DNA of 11,905 nucleotides from Candidatus Parcubacteria bacterium (GCA_023142215.1 JAGLJW010000003.1:1-11905), one strand, 5' to 3'; counted from the stretch's first letter, positions 1 through 7,262 are shown. Made by a program: numbers and translations. The notes: generated by a model not told the origin, from the sequence alone.

Positions 1-64
1 AGCCTAAATTTTTGGTAAAGAATGGATTGGAATTGTTCAGTTGGTTAATAACTTTTTGAATTAT
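1..64. other. left edge, no supported gene
   Basis: This is the short stretch downstream of the pseudouridine synthase stop codon (TGA). On the minus strand the frame directly after that stop stays open for about 21 codons to the window edge, but it contains no ATG, GTG or TTG. An ATG that overlaps the stop runs into TAA after seven codons. I see no hairpin or promoter. It may be the start of another gene or plain spacer. Confidence 0.3.
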
Positions 65-778
65 TCATATTATATCCTTTTTATTAATACTTCGCCATTC
101 TCCTTTTTTTAAATCTCCGAGCTTTAATTTACCAATTCTTGTTCTTGTTAAATTAATCACATCACAATCAACAACTTTAAACATTCTTCTGATCTGTCTT
201 TTCTTTCCTTCGGTCAAGATAATACTAAATTTATTATCATCTAAATATTTAATATCTTTAACTTTAACAATTCCATCATCATCACCAATATCAACTCCTT
301 CTTCAAACAATTTAATTATTTCAAAACTTTCAACTTTTGACTTTTTACTTTTTACTAGTATTTCATACTCTTTTTCATGCTCATATTTTGGATGAGTTAA
401 TTTTTGTGTTAATTCACCATCATTTGTTAATAGTACCAAACCATGACTATTCTTATCTAATCGCCCAACAATATGCAAAGACATAATTGATTGCATTTTT
501 ATTGATATTAAATCAAAAATATTCTCTTCTCCTTTAAATTTTCTAGTGGTACAAACATATCCAATTGGCTTATTCAGCATAATATAAATCTTTTCTTCTT
601 GAGTCTCTATTTTTCTACCATCAACCGTCACTTGTTCTGAGCCTGTCGAAGAAACACGATCTCCTAATTTTGGTTTTTTATTATTAACAAAAACTTTTCC
701 GTCTTTAATTAACTCTTCAGCTTTTCGTCGAGAACAATACCCACTATTTGCTATAAATTTTTGTAAAACTATTTTCAT
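65..778 (-). CDS. RsuA/RluB-family rRNA pseudouridine synthase
   Basis: This 237-aa enzyme should isomerise a uridine in rRNA to pseudouridine during ribosome assembly. Residues 1-50 form an S4 RNA-binding domain (LQKFIANSGYCSRRKAEELI, then VFVNN and KLGDRV). The catalytic domain starts near residue 64 (IMLNKPIGYVCT). The signature GRLDKNSHGLVLLTNDGEL holds the catalytic aspartate D108, and EGKKRQIRRMF lies near residues 190-200. Length and domain order are normal for the family. The sequence alone does not separate RsuA (16S) from RluB (23S) specificity, although RluB is the more usual type outside proteobacteria. The start is ATG with no Shine-Dalgarno. Codons 43-49 (SSTGSEQ), in the loop closing the S4 domain, are encoded by a short repeat that also occurs in valS. 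It is the only gene here that ends in TGA; the others use TAA or TAG. The upstream gene lies 90 bp away on the same strand. Confidence 0.93.
   Translation of the reverse strand: MKIVLQKFIANSGYCSRRKAEELIKDGKVFVNNKKPKLGDRVSSTGSEQVTVDGRKIETQEEKIYIMLNKPIGYVCTTRKFKGEENIFDLISIKMQSIMSLHIVGRLDKNSHGLVLLTNDGELTQKLTHPKYEHEKEYEILVKSKKSKVESFEIIKLFEEGVDIGDDDGIVKVKDIKYLDDNKFSIILTEGKKRQIRRMFKVVDCDVINLTRTRIGKLKLGDLKKGEWRSINKKDII
631..655 (-). repeat. palindromic repeat inside the pseudouridine synthase gene
   Basis: On the coding strand this reads TTCTTCGACAGGCTCAGAA, then CAAG. The TTCT/AGAA ends pair, so it is an imperfect hairpin. It matches the plus strand of the longer element in valS at 9752-9797 (TTCTTCGAC ... 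GCTCAGAA). It encodes SSTGSEQ, where relatives usually have an acidic loop such as DPEKDE, so it replaces the native loop with almost no change in length. The shared sequence is seen directly; that it is a mobile repeat is inference. Confidence 0.55.
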
Positions 779-794
779 TTATTTATAATAAAAG

Positions 795-822
795 CAAATA
801 TTGTGTCATGCTGTTATGTAAA
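795..822 (-). promoter_or_regulatory. weak possible promoter for the pseudouridine synthase gene
   Basis: On the minus strand, TTTACA (817-822) and TATTTG (795-800) lie 16 bp apart, 17 nt before the ATG. The -35 is good and the -10 poor. It is the best candidate in the gap, but the gene could also be read through from the upstream CAP-protein gene. Confidence 0.3.
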
Positions 823-831
823 GGAAGCTAA

Positions 832-854
832 CTTATCATTCTAAATAAAATCCC
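832..854 (-). repeat. decayed copy of the palindromic repeat
   Basis: On the minus strand this begins GGGATT and ends AGAATGATAAG. The valS element read on the plus strand begins GGGATTCTTCG and ends AGAATGACAAG. The ends agree but the middle is shortened and AT-rich, as expected of an old copy. A separate CAGCATGACAC (minus strand, 803-813) could be a remnant of another repeat type. The similarity is short, so chance is possible. Confidence 0.3.
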
Positions 855-868
855 TTCAATTAATAAAT

Positions 869-2788
869 CTACTTTTTTCTTAAAATTTTCTCCACGCTAC
901 AATCATCATTGATACTTTTATTCTTTATTGAATCACATACTGTATAATTATCCTTTGAACAACTTATTGGTTCTCTATTTGGATCAGGTTCTTGTCCAAA
1001 CCATAAATTTGCATAATTACCTGTAATTGCTACTCCCATAGATTGAAAATTATACCCACTCCATCCTTCAGCTTCAATCATTAATATATTATGTCCATGC
1101 GAATTTTTCCAACCTCTTAATAATTCTTTTGGTGAATCATTATAGTCCCAATCACCACTTGACCAATACGAATTTTCATAACCCTCTCCAGGATAATCTG
1201 TTAATTTATAAGCTTTCTCGGATGCACAACGAAATGAACTTGCACTACTAAGAACAACACAACATCCTGACCATGCTCCATGTTTTGTCCAACTATGCCC
1301 AGAACAACCGTATTTAAAATGCCCATATGTTTGAGTAAAATAATTTTCCTGATCAACTGTATGCAATTTTGCCACATAAGAAAGAGACTTAGAAACTGGT
1401 ACCCTTCTTAGTCCTCTGCTTTCTCTGTAATTATTAACTAATTTAGCCAATTCTAACTCTCTATCACTAACACAATAATCTTCAATTTCAAAAAAAGGAT
1501 CTTCTAACAATCTGTATTCATATTTTTCATACAGATCTATAACACCGCTAACTGTAGGTTTCTCTATTTCTGGTTTAACAAATACTACTTTATTATTTTC
1601 TAAAAAATCTTCTAAATTAAACTTTATTATTTTCTTTGCTACAATTAATGTTTCATCTTTTTCCTCAACCGCCAATCTTCCAAAATCATTGTTAGATATT
1701 CCAAGACCTATTTTTTTCATTATTTCAAAACAATCTGATGGTCTCCCAAGAAAATACCTTTTTTCATCATCTGGATTAATATACCAAGCTTCTCCATTTA
1801 ATTCAACTTGTAACAATATTCTTCCTTTTAATTTATTAGCAAAATTACTATCTAATTTCAATCTTTCATTTTTATAAATTGGAGAAAAATTATTAAGAAT
1901 CTCTTCCTTGTCATTGAATCCATCATTGTCCGAATCGGAATTAGTAATATCAGTACCAATTGATATTTCTAGTGCATCACTTAAACCATCTCCATCTAAA
2001 TCATTTTGATTTTCAGTTGAAAGAAAACCTATTTTAATTTTACTTAAATCGCTATTCGTAATACCAACACCCTCACTTCTCATAACCTCAAAAGCATCAC
2101 ATGGTCTTCCAAGATAATGAATTTTTTTTAATCTAGAATTAATATAGTAAGCCTTTCCTTTATCTTCTGGTTTTATTAAAATATTTCCTTTTAACTTATT
2201 ATATAAATTCAAATTGTTAATTTGATAATTTGGTTTATCATCAGCATATTCATTGTTATCATCTTCTTCTATTTCAATTTCAAAATTTATATTCAGCAAA
2301 TACCACTCATCTTTTTTTCTATATTTAATATTCCATCCGTCTAAATACTCTAAGAATTCAATTTTGGTGGGTTTAAACTTTTCAAATTCAACTTCTTTTG
2401 TTTTTATAAAATAATTATCTCTAAAATCTTGATAAATAAAAGCCCATGAGTCAAGATGATAATCATAAAATAAAACTTTCTTATACGGACCGTGTTTATG
2501 ATTATCAATTAAAATATAATTTCCATCCTCTTCTATTGTTAAGTTAAAAATTTCTTTAATTGAATTATTTGCAGTCACAAACTCGTCATTATTAATTTCA
2601 TCTTCCTTTCCATTCTTGTGAAGAAAACTTTTATTATTAATTTTATAATAAAAAGATAATCCATCATCACTAAACACATTTCCTATTTCATCGCAAGGGC
2701 CATATTCAACAATCCCAGCAACTGTATTTTCTATCCTAACAAAAAATAGAAAATAAATTAAAACTACAATAAGTAATTTATATTTCAT
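869..2788 (-). CDS. secreted CAP-domain protein with calcium-binding and YIN/LGRP repeats
   Basis: This is a 639-aa exported protein, probably displayed on or released from the cell surface. From the ATG at 2788, residues 1-25 are a signal peptide (MKYK, hydrophobic LLIVVLIYFLFFV, possible cleavage after TVA). Residues 30-180 look like beta-rich repeats (EDGNYILID..GPYKKV). Two copies of one module follow at about 196-252 and 318-375; both have NKLKG.IL, (A)YYIN or WYIN, (Y/F)LGRP.D.FE.M and G.GI.N.D. Between them are two calcium-loop motifs, DLDGDG and DSDNDG (263-290), of the thrombospondin type 3 kind. Residues 439-600 are a CAP (SCP/PR-1) domain with HSWT, HNILMI and YANLWFGQ. Eight cysteines between residues 439 and 630 suggest disulfide bonds outside the cell. 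The family includes binding proteins and some hydrolases; no catalytic role is evident here. An upstream in-frame TTG lies inside the -10 box, so it was not chosen as start. Confidence 0.85.
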   Translation of the reverse strand: MKYKLLIVVLIYFLFFVRIENTVAGIVEYGPCDEIGNVFSDDGLSFYYKINNKSFLHKNGKEDEINNDEFVTANNSIKEIFNLTIEEDGNYILIDNHKHGPYKKVLFYDYHLDSWAFIYQDFRDNYFIKTKEVEFEKFKPTKIEFLEYLDGWNIKYRKKDEWYLLNINFEIEIEEDDNNEYADDKPNYQINNLNLYNKLKGNILIKPEDKGKAYYINSRLKKIHYLGRPCDAFEVMRSEGVGITNSDLSKIKIGFLSTENQNDLDGDGLSDALEISIGTDITNSDSDNDGFNDKEEILNNFSPIYKNERLKLDSNFANKLKGRILLQVELNGEAWYINPDDEKRYFLGRPSDCFEIMKKIGLGISNNDFGRLAVEEKDETLIVAKKIIKFNLEDFLENNKVVFVKPEIEKPTVSGVIDLYEKYEYRLLEDPFFEIEDYCVSDRELELAKLVNNYRESRGLRRVPVSKSLSYVAKLHTVDQENYFTQTYGHFKYGCSGHSWTKHGAWSGCCVVLSSASSFRCASEKAYKLTDYPGEGYENSYWSSGDWDYNDSPKELLRGWKNSHGHNILMIEAEGWSGYNFQSMGVAITGNYANLWFGQEPDPNREPISCSKDNYTVCDSIKNKSINDDCSVEKILRKK

Positions 2789-2817
2789 AAATTCTAAAAT
2801 TAATTCTTTATAATACA

Positions 2818-2846
2818 ATTATAATAACTTTCAACTTTATTGTAAA
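2818..2846 (-). promoter_or_regulatory. sigma70-type promoter of the CAP-protein gene
   Basis: On the minus strand, TTTACA (2841-2846) and TATAAT (2818-2823) are separated by exactly 17 bp. Transcription would start near 2811, giving a leader of about 23 nt before the ATG at 2786-2788. The leader has no Shine-Dalgarno. Palindrome 1 of the operator array begins about 20 bp upstream of the -35, so the two divergent genes may be co-regulated. Confidence 0.7.
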
Positions 2847-2866
2847 CCCTCAATATTTAATTAATA

Positions 2867-2893
2867 ATCTATAGTTAAATATGTACTATGGAT
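2867..2893. promoter_or_regulatory. operator palindrome 1 of 3
   Basis: A 10-7-10 inverted repeat with arms ATCTATAGTT and TACTATGGAT (8 of 10 pairs). It matches palindrome 2 at 23 of 27 positions, spacer included. It lies midway between the two divergent promoters. Confidence 0.7.
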
Positions 2894-2937
2894 TTATATT
2901 AATATAAGCAAAAAAATCAATGTTTAATAAGTTTTTT

Positions 2938-2964
2938 ATCCATAGTATAATACGTACTATGGAT
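2938..2964. promoter_or_regulatory. operator palindrome 2 of 3 (perfect)
   Basis: A perfect 10-bp inverted repeat, ATCCATAGTA / TACTATGGAT, with a 7-bp spacer. It starts exactly 71 bp after palindrome 1 and ends 29 bp before the -35 box of the plus-strand regulator gene. A TATAAT (2946-2951) lies within it at the same offset as the true -10 in palindrome 3, but it has no good -35. Confidence 0.85.
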
Positions 2965-2993
2965 TATTGCTAATATTAAATACAAAATAGCTA

Positions 2994-3022
2994 TTGACAA
3001 ATAATTTTATCTATAATATAAT
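2994..3022 (+). promoter_or_regulatory. consensus sigma70 promoter of the winged-helix/PRT regulator
   Basis: TTGACA (2994-2999) and TATAAT (3017-3022) are both perfect consensus hexamers with the ideal 17-bp spacing. The predicted start of transcription is at about 3029-3030, which coincides with the ATG at 3030, so the mRNA would be leaderless or nearly so. The -10 lies inside operator palindrome 3, so a bound regulator should block polymerase. Confidence 0.85.
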
Positions 3023-3035
3023 GAGTAATATGGAT
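3009..3035. promoter_or_regulatory. operator palindrome 3 of 3, over the -10 box and start codon
   Basis: Arms ATCTATAATA and TAATATGGAT (8 of 10 pairs) with a 7-bp spacer. It matches palindrome 2 at 22 of 27 positions and starts exactly 71 bp after it. It covers the -10 hexamer, the predicted transcription start and the ATG at 3030. Confidence 0.75.
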
Positions 3036-4205
3036 AATAAAGATACTCAATATCAGATTATTGCTAATAGCCTAATAACAACAGGCATTTTTGCTATTTC
3101 TGATATAGAAAATAAAAGTAAACTTTCTCGTGAAAGTATTGGTAAAATATTACGCAAACTCGTTAATGCTAATATTTTAAAAAAAACAAGTAACAAGGGA
3201 AAAAATGTAAAATACAAGCTCACGAGGCATATTGTTGCAATTACTTTTATTTTTAATCACATTGATAGATTAAATATAGATAATTTTGCTCGCGCATGGA
3301 ATGTAAGTACAAATTCTGCTAAAAAATACATAAAACAATTTATTGATGATGGTATAATAAATAAATTTGGTACTCCACCACAAAAAATTATATATACAAT
3401 TAACAGCCAAAAACACAATTATAATTTTTCCAAAGAACAAACTGAAATTATTGAAAAATATTATCTTTATACTACGCCTGATGGACAATTATTAGAAGGT
3501 ATAAAAGGATTTGTTTATTGGGCAGAAAATAAATCTAAAAGAAAGAATATTGAAAGTTTAGCACAAGAATATCTTGATATACGAAAAAAATATTACGATC
3601 AAAGAAATGGTATTTTAATGATTGATGCAACAGATAAGTTAAAAAATATTTTTCATGAGAATGTATATATAAAAAAATTATTTCATCAAGATTTTGACGC
3701 TCTCCCAATTTTTGGAAAAACAAAACTAAGTCAAATGATTCGTATCGCAAAATCTGGTCATACAAATAAATTTTTAATGATAAGCATTGTTGATAAAATA
3801 CAAAAAAGTATTAACAATATTTTTACCAAATATAATATTGATTGTGTTGGTTTTATTCCACCAACCGTAATTCGCAAAACTCAAATTATGACATTTACTG
3901 CAAATAAATTAATTATTCCCTGTGATAGAATAAATATATCAAAAATAAAAAATCTTGTTCCTGTACAACAAAAAAGTTTAAAAAAAATTGAAGACAGAAT
4001 ATTAAATGCAAAAGAAACAATTTCAGTAGAAAATACTAAAAAATATAAAAATATTTTACTTATTGATGATGTAACAGGTTCTGGAGCAACACTTAATGAA
4101 ACCGCAAAAAAAATAATCACTCAAAATATAGCACAAAATGTATACGCATTCACAATCACAGGAAGTGCAAAATCTGGTATTTTTGATATAATCCCTGAAG
4201 CATAA
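3030..4205 (+). CDS. winged-helix transcriptional regulator fused to a ComF-like phosphoribosyltransferase domain
   Basis: This is a 391-aa cytoplasmic protein, probably a ligand-sensing DNA-binding regulator. Residues 5-65 form a winged helix (SDIENKSKLSRESIGKILRKL, wing KGKNVKYKL). Residues 67-125 form a second one (NFARAWNVSTNSAKKYIKQF). A helical segment (130-230) has no motif I recognise. Residues 232-378 resemble ComF: GFIPPTVIRKTQ, then QQKSLKKIEDRILNAKETI (ComF has QKGL..R..N), then the PRPP-binding loop ILLIDDVTGSGAT at 342-354. The cysteine zinc motif of ComF is absent and the winged helices take its place. This is the logic of Gram-positive PurR, whose PRT domain senses PRPP, but with a different PRT subtype. 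The start chosen is the ATG at 3030: the in-frame TTG at 2994 is the -35 box itself, and the ATG at 3021 lies in the -10. The three palindromes upstream suggest autorepression. Its targets and ligand are unknown. Confidence 0.8.
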   Translation: MDNKDTQYQIIANSLITTGIFAISDIENKSKLSRESIGKILRKLVNANILKKTSNKGKNVKYKLTRHIVAITFIFNHIDRLNIDNFARAWNVSTNSAKKYIKQFIDDGIINKFGTPPQKIIYTINSQKHNYNFSKEQTEIIEKYYLYTTPDGQLLEGIKGFVYWAENKSKRKNIESLAQEYLDIRKKYYDQRNGILMIDATDKLKNIFHENVYIKKLFHQDFDALPIFGKTKLSQMIRIAKSGHTNKFLMISIVDKIQKSINNIFTKYNIDCVGFIPPTVIRKTQIMTFTANKLIIPCDRINISKIKNLVPVQQKSLKKIEDRILNAKETISVENTKKYKNILLIDDVTGSGATLNETAKKIITQNIAQNVYAFTITGSAKSGIFDIIPEA

Positions 4206-4223
4206 ATTTACTCTAATATATTT

Positions 4224-5510
4224 CTACACATCTTTCTTATTATTGCTTGCTTTTGTTACTATTTTAGACTTTGAATCTTCCTCTAACTCCTCTGAAGCCA
4301 AAATAAATCCATAAAATTTTTCAGGGTATCTCAAATTTTCAATTGAGTCACTCATTTCAACACCAAAAACATGCTCAGCGTGTTTTTGATTTAAAACTGG
4401 AATTTTTAATATTTGATTTGGAACGATATTATCATTTTTTAAATTATTTGCTTTTTTAATATCAATTGGACTCACTTTATATTTCATCGCAATCATCCAT
4501 AAATTATTTCCCTCTCTAACTTTATAAGTAGCTGGTTTATTTTGCTTTAATTGATTTCTTAGATTATTAATTCTTGTTTCTCTATGTGATAAAAAATCAG
4601 GATAACTCAAATCTCCTTCAGCCTGTTTTTTGTATCTTTTAACAAAAGCACCTCCATTATATCTTGCTAAAACCAAAGACCAATCATTATAAGTATTATA
4701 TAAATCTTTTAAATACCTAGCACAAGCTCTTCCACTTTTAATTGCATCATTCCTTTCATCAGTTTTTGAATTTATCGTTAAGCCATATTGCCTACCAGTC
4801 GCTCTTAAAAATTGATATGGACCACCAGCATTTTTATTTGAAGTTGCTAATTTAAAACCAGATTCTGTACAAGCTATATTCAAAAACTCTATCGGAACTC
4901 CTTCTTCTTCAAAAACAGTTTCTAGCTCATCTTTATATTTATCTCTTCTTTCAATAATTTTTTTTGTTGTTTTGCTATATTTTAAATATTGTTTTTTCCA
5001 ATGATTTCGTAACTGATCTGCTGTTTCAAAATTAAATACAATATCACCTTCTTGATTATAATCTAATATATCATGAATTGACTTAGATATCTCCATGCTA
5101 GACTCAAATTCAAATTTTTTATTTAATTCTTTTCTATAATTCTCAATTTCTTCATCTGTCCAATTACCACCAAACATTTCATCCTCTATAATACCACCTC
5201 TAGCTATATTATTGTTGTATTGGTGTAAATCATCTTTAATTTTTTCTACTTGTTTAACAATATCAGATCCAATTTCAGCATGTTTTTTATTGTCTGAAGT
5301 TTTAAACTCTTTTAAAGATTTTTTAGCATTATCATCAACCTCTTCATTATCTGAAAAATCTTTAAACAATAATGAAAAACTAGCTACAACAGAAGAAACA
5401 ACAACAATAGCATTACGCAATTTATGCTTCTCTTTATTATTCTTTTTTTTAATCTTTTGATTTTGTAAATAATAAGGCGTTTCGTTAAATTTAGGTTTTT
5501 CAAATTTCAT
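4224..5510 (-). CDS. membrane-anchored lytic transglycosylase (SLT) with LysM domain
   Basis: This 428-aa protein should cleave the glycan strands of peptidoglycan for wall growth, division or insertion of surface machinery. Residues 1-31 are very basic and cytoplasmic, and residues 33-49 (AIVVVSSVVASFSLLF) are one membrane segment, so the rest lies outside. Residues 55-180 are a charged helical linker. The SLT domain spans about 184-297, with catalytic E216 in ACTESGF, then NAGGPYQFL, GRQYGL and LARYNGG. A LysM peptidoglycan-binding domain follows at 328-371 (YKVREGNNLWMIAMKYKVS ... ILKIP). The last 55 residues are charged and match nothing I know. The ATG lies 22 bp after the Nudix stop, so the genes are likely co-transcribed. 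The 3' end converges on the regulator gene with an 18-bp gap and no visible hairpin. Confidence 0.9.
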   Translation of the reverse strand: MKFEKPKFNETPYYLQNQKIKKKNNKEKHKLRNAIVVVSSVVASFSLLFKDFSDNEEVDDNAKKSLKEFKTSDNKKHAEIGSDIVKQVEKIKDDLHQYNNNIARGGIIEDEMFGGNWTDEEIENYRKELNKKFEFESSMEISKSIHDILDYNQEGDIVFNFETADQLRNHWKKQYLKYSKTTKKIIERRDKYKDELETVFEEEGVPIEFLNIACTESGFKLATSNKNAGGPYQFLRATGRQYGLTINSKTDERNDAIKSGRACARYLKDLYNTYNDWSLVLARYNGGAFVKRYKKQAEGDLSYPDFLSHRETRINNLRNQLKQNKPATYKVREGNNLWMIAMKYKVSPIDIKKANNLKNDNIVPNQILKIPVLNQKHAEHVFGVEMSDSIENLRYPEKFYGFILASEELEEDSKSKIVTKASNNKKDV

Positions 5511-5532
5511 AAGATTTTAATTTGCTAAATTA

Positions 5533-6018
5533 TTAAAATTCACTACATTTTTTTCCATTTTCTAAAAAAATACAATCATTATAATTCCCATTTAAATTTT
5601 TAATTCTTAAAACCATTTTGGGATTTAATACCTTAAATGCCTTTTCCGATTTCATGAATTTAAAATCAATAATTTCTTTATTATCAATCTTAATTTTTTT
5701 AATTTGATCGTCAGTTATTTTTTCACTTAAAAAAACAAACTGCAAACTTTCATCAAAATAATTATCTATTTTTTCAATTTTACTATCAACTACCACACAT
5801 CTAATTAAATTGATACTAATTCCAATTTCTTCTTTTACTTCCCTATTTAAAGCGTTTAATAAATGCTCACCTTCGTCAACACATCCACCAGGAATACCCC
5901 AATAATCTTTATAGCTTAATTTTAATATCAATAATTCATTTTTAGAATTAAAAATTAATACACCAGCAGTAGCTCTTCTTTTTGCTAAACTTTTTAAATA
6001 TTTGATTCTATTATTCAT
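5533..6018 (-). CDS. Nudix hydrolase
   Basis: This 161-aa enzyme should cleave a nucleoside diphosphate linked to another group, with divalent metal. The Nudix box G-x5-E-x7-REV-x-EE-x-G-I is complete at residues 45-67 (GCVDEGE ... REVKEEIGI), so catalysis should be intact. It sits in the usual place after YWGIPGG, and the protein has a single domain of common length. The fold does not reveal the substrate; damaged dNTPs, nucleotide sugars and capped RNA ends are all possible for the family. The ATG start is 14 bp after the stop of the ATPase gene and the 3' end is 22 bp before the transglycosylase gene, so all three probably share one transcript. No functional link between the three is obvious. 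Confidence 0.9.
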   Translation of the reverse strand: MNNRIKYLKSLAKRRATAGVLIFNSKNELLILKLSYKDYWGIPGGCVDEGEHLLNALNREVKEEIGISINLIRCVVVDSKIEKIDNYFDESLQFVFLSEKITDDQIKKIKIDNKEIIDFKFMKSEKAFKVLNPKMVLRIKNLNGNYNDCIFLENGKKCSEF

Positions 6019-6032
6019 AACTTTTCACAAAA

Positions 6033-7256
6033 TTAATATAAAAATCCGAATAAATATAGAGGAATTTTTTTCTCGTCTCCAATTAAAATATCATCCAAAA
6101 CTAAATATGAATTTTTAACACCTTGAATTTGTTTATCATTTTTGTTCTTTCCTCCTATTTCAAATGTATAATCATTAACTACAAAATCACCTGTTTCTGT
6201 ATAGCAAGGTAACAATTTTGAGTTTTGTAATTGATTAAGAAAAAATAATTCTCTTAACATACCATTATTAATATTCTTACCGATTATACTTCCTATTACT
6301 TGCAATATATTCGTATTATCTAAATAAATTTTTTCTGCATGACGAACTAAAGAATGACCCATTTTGTCATTGGTTAAAAATCGCACTAAACTTGCTTCTT
6401 GTAAAATTTTCAAATATTCCGAAATAGTTGCATGATTCTTTTTTAAACTACTAGCAAGTTTATTTATGTTCACTTCACCAGGAGTTGTAGTAGCAAAAAA
6501 ATACAAAATCTGTTTAAATGTTATCAAATTTTGTGTTTTTAGACTATAGAAACTTGCAATATCTTCATAAATTATTTTATCAATAATATTACTAATTTGC
6601 ACCTTGTAGAGTTCAAGACTTTTTGTTTCATTGAAAAATGGATAATATCCGCAAAGTAAATATTCATTAAAGTATTTTAATATTTTTTTTTCTTTAGAAA
6701 TTTCTTTACTAAGATTTTTAAAATTTTTAATTAAATATTCAAAACAAAAATTTTCTATTTTAACTTTTTTGAAAAACAACAAAAACTCACGAAACGAAAA
6801 ACCAGGAAGATTGTAAATAATTCCTCTTCGTGATAAATCGTATTTTCCTTTTATGAGATCAAGACTAGAACTACCAGAAAAAATTATTTTTAAATCAGGT
6901 AAAGTGTCATAAATATTTTTTAACTCTTGATTCCAATTATGAAATCTATGTATTTCGTCAATACAAATAAGATTTATACCATGCTTCAGATGAAACTCAC
7001 GTGCCAACTCAACTAAATCACCTTTTTGAAGCAAAACATTATCTGCTAAAAAATAAATAGCCTCATCATTATCAAAAAAATTCTCTTTCAGGTATTGCAA
7101 AATCAAAGTTGTTTTTCCAACCCCACGTGGACCAATTATGCCAATTAATTGCTGACTAAAATCAATCTTATCAAACAAAAACCTCTTAAATTCAAGACTC
7201 TGTCTCTCAACTAAAATATTTTGTATTTCTTTTATATTTTGTATATTTATATTCAT
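6033..7256 (-). CDS. AAA ATPase of the AAA_14/DUF4143 type
   Basis: A 407-aa P-loop ATPase of a family widespread in bacteria and archaea, with poorly known function. Walker A is GPRGVGKTT at 42-50, and Walker B LICIDEIH is near 97-103. The sensor segment KIIFSGSSSLDL and then RRGIIYNLPGFSFREFL are typical of the family. Residues 255-300 look like a winged helix (NINKLASSLKKNHATISEYLKIL). The C-terminal part (305-407) has DFVVN...TFEIGGKNKNDKQI, a spacing reminiscent of a PD-(D/E)XK nuclease fold, and ends IPLYLFGFLY. The ATG at 7256 was chosen over an in-frame GTG at 7274, because the GTG lies upstream of the predicted transcription start. The promoter would give a leaderless mRNA. Such ATPases often occur alone, and no toxin-antitoxin partner is next to it. 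Confidence 0.88.
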   Translation of the reverse strand: MNINIQNIKEIQNILVERQSLEFKRFLFDKIDFSQQLIGIIGPRGVGKTTLILQYLKENFFDNDEAIYFLADNVLLQKGDLVELAREFHLKHGINLICIDEIHRFHNWNQELKNIYDTLPDLKIIFSGSSSLDLIKGKYDLSRRGIIYNLPGFSFREFLLFFKKVKIENFCFEYLIKNFKNLSKEISKEKKILKYFNEYLLCGYYPFFNETKSLELYKVQISNIIDKIIYEDIASFYSLKTQNLITFKQILYFFATTTPGEVNINKLASSLKKNHATISEYLKILQEASLVRFLTNDKMGHSLVRHAEKIYLDNTNILQVIGSIIGKNINNGMLRELFFLNQLQNSKLLPCYTETGDFVVNDYTFEIGGKNKNDKQIQGVKNSYLVLDDILIGDEKKIPLYLFGFLY

Positions 7257-7262
7257 ACAATA

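Noticed and set aside
1..67. UGA read as glycine (Gracilibacteria code), extending the pseudouridine synthase through its TGA
   Set aside because: Large conserved proteins such as ValRS are complete with no in-frame UGA, which would be very unlikely under that code. The synthase also ends at a normal family length.
2786..2818. TTG start at 2818 for the CAP protein (10 more residues)
   Set aside because: The TTG lies within the -10 hexamer of a good promoter, and the ATG at 2788 gives a textbook signal peptide.
2994..3029. TTG at 2994 or ATG at 3021 as the regulator's start
   Set aside because: The first is the -35 box and the second lies within the -10 region, so both precede the predicted transcription start.
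2867..3035. The 71-bp spaced repeats as a CRISPR array or replication iterons
   Set aside because: Only three imperfect units exist, spacers are AT-rich and not CRISPR-sized unique inserts, no cas or rep gene is near, and the third unit overlaps a promoter and coding start.
5578..5606. TATAAT on the minus strand inside the Nudix gene as a promoter for the transglycosylase
   Set aside because: The matching -35 position reads GAATTA, so there is no support beyond a common A/T-rich hexamer.
6033..7256. ATPase as part of a toxin-antitoxin or defence module
   Set aside because: Neighbours are a Nudix hydrolase and a wall hydrolase, with no toxin, nuclease or antitoxin gene beside it.
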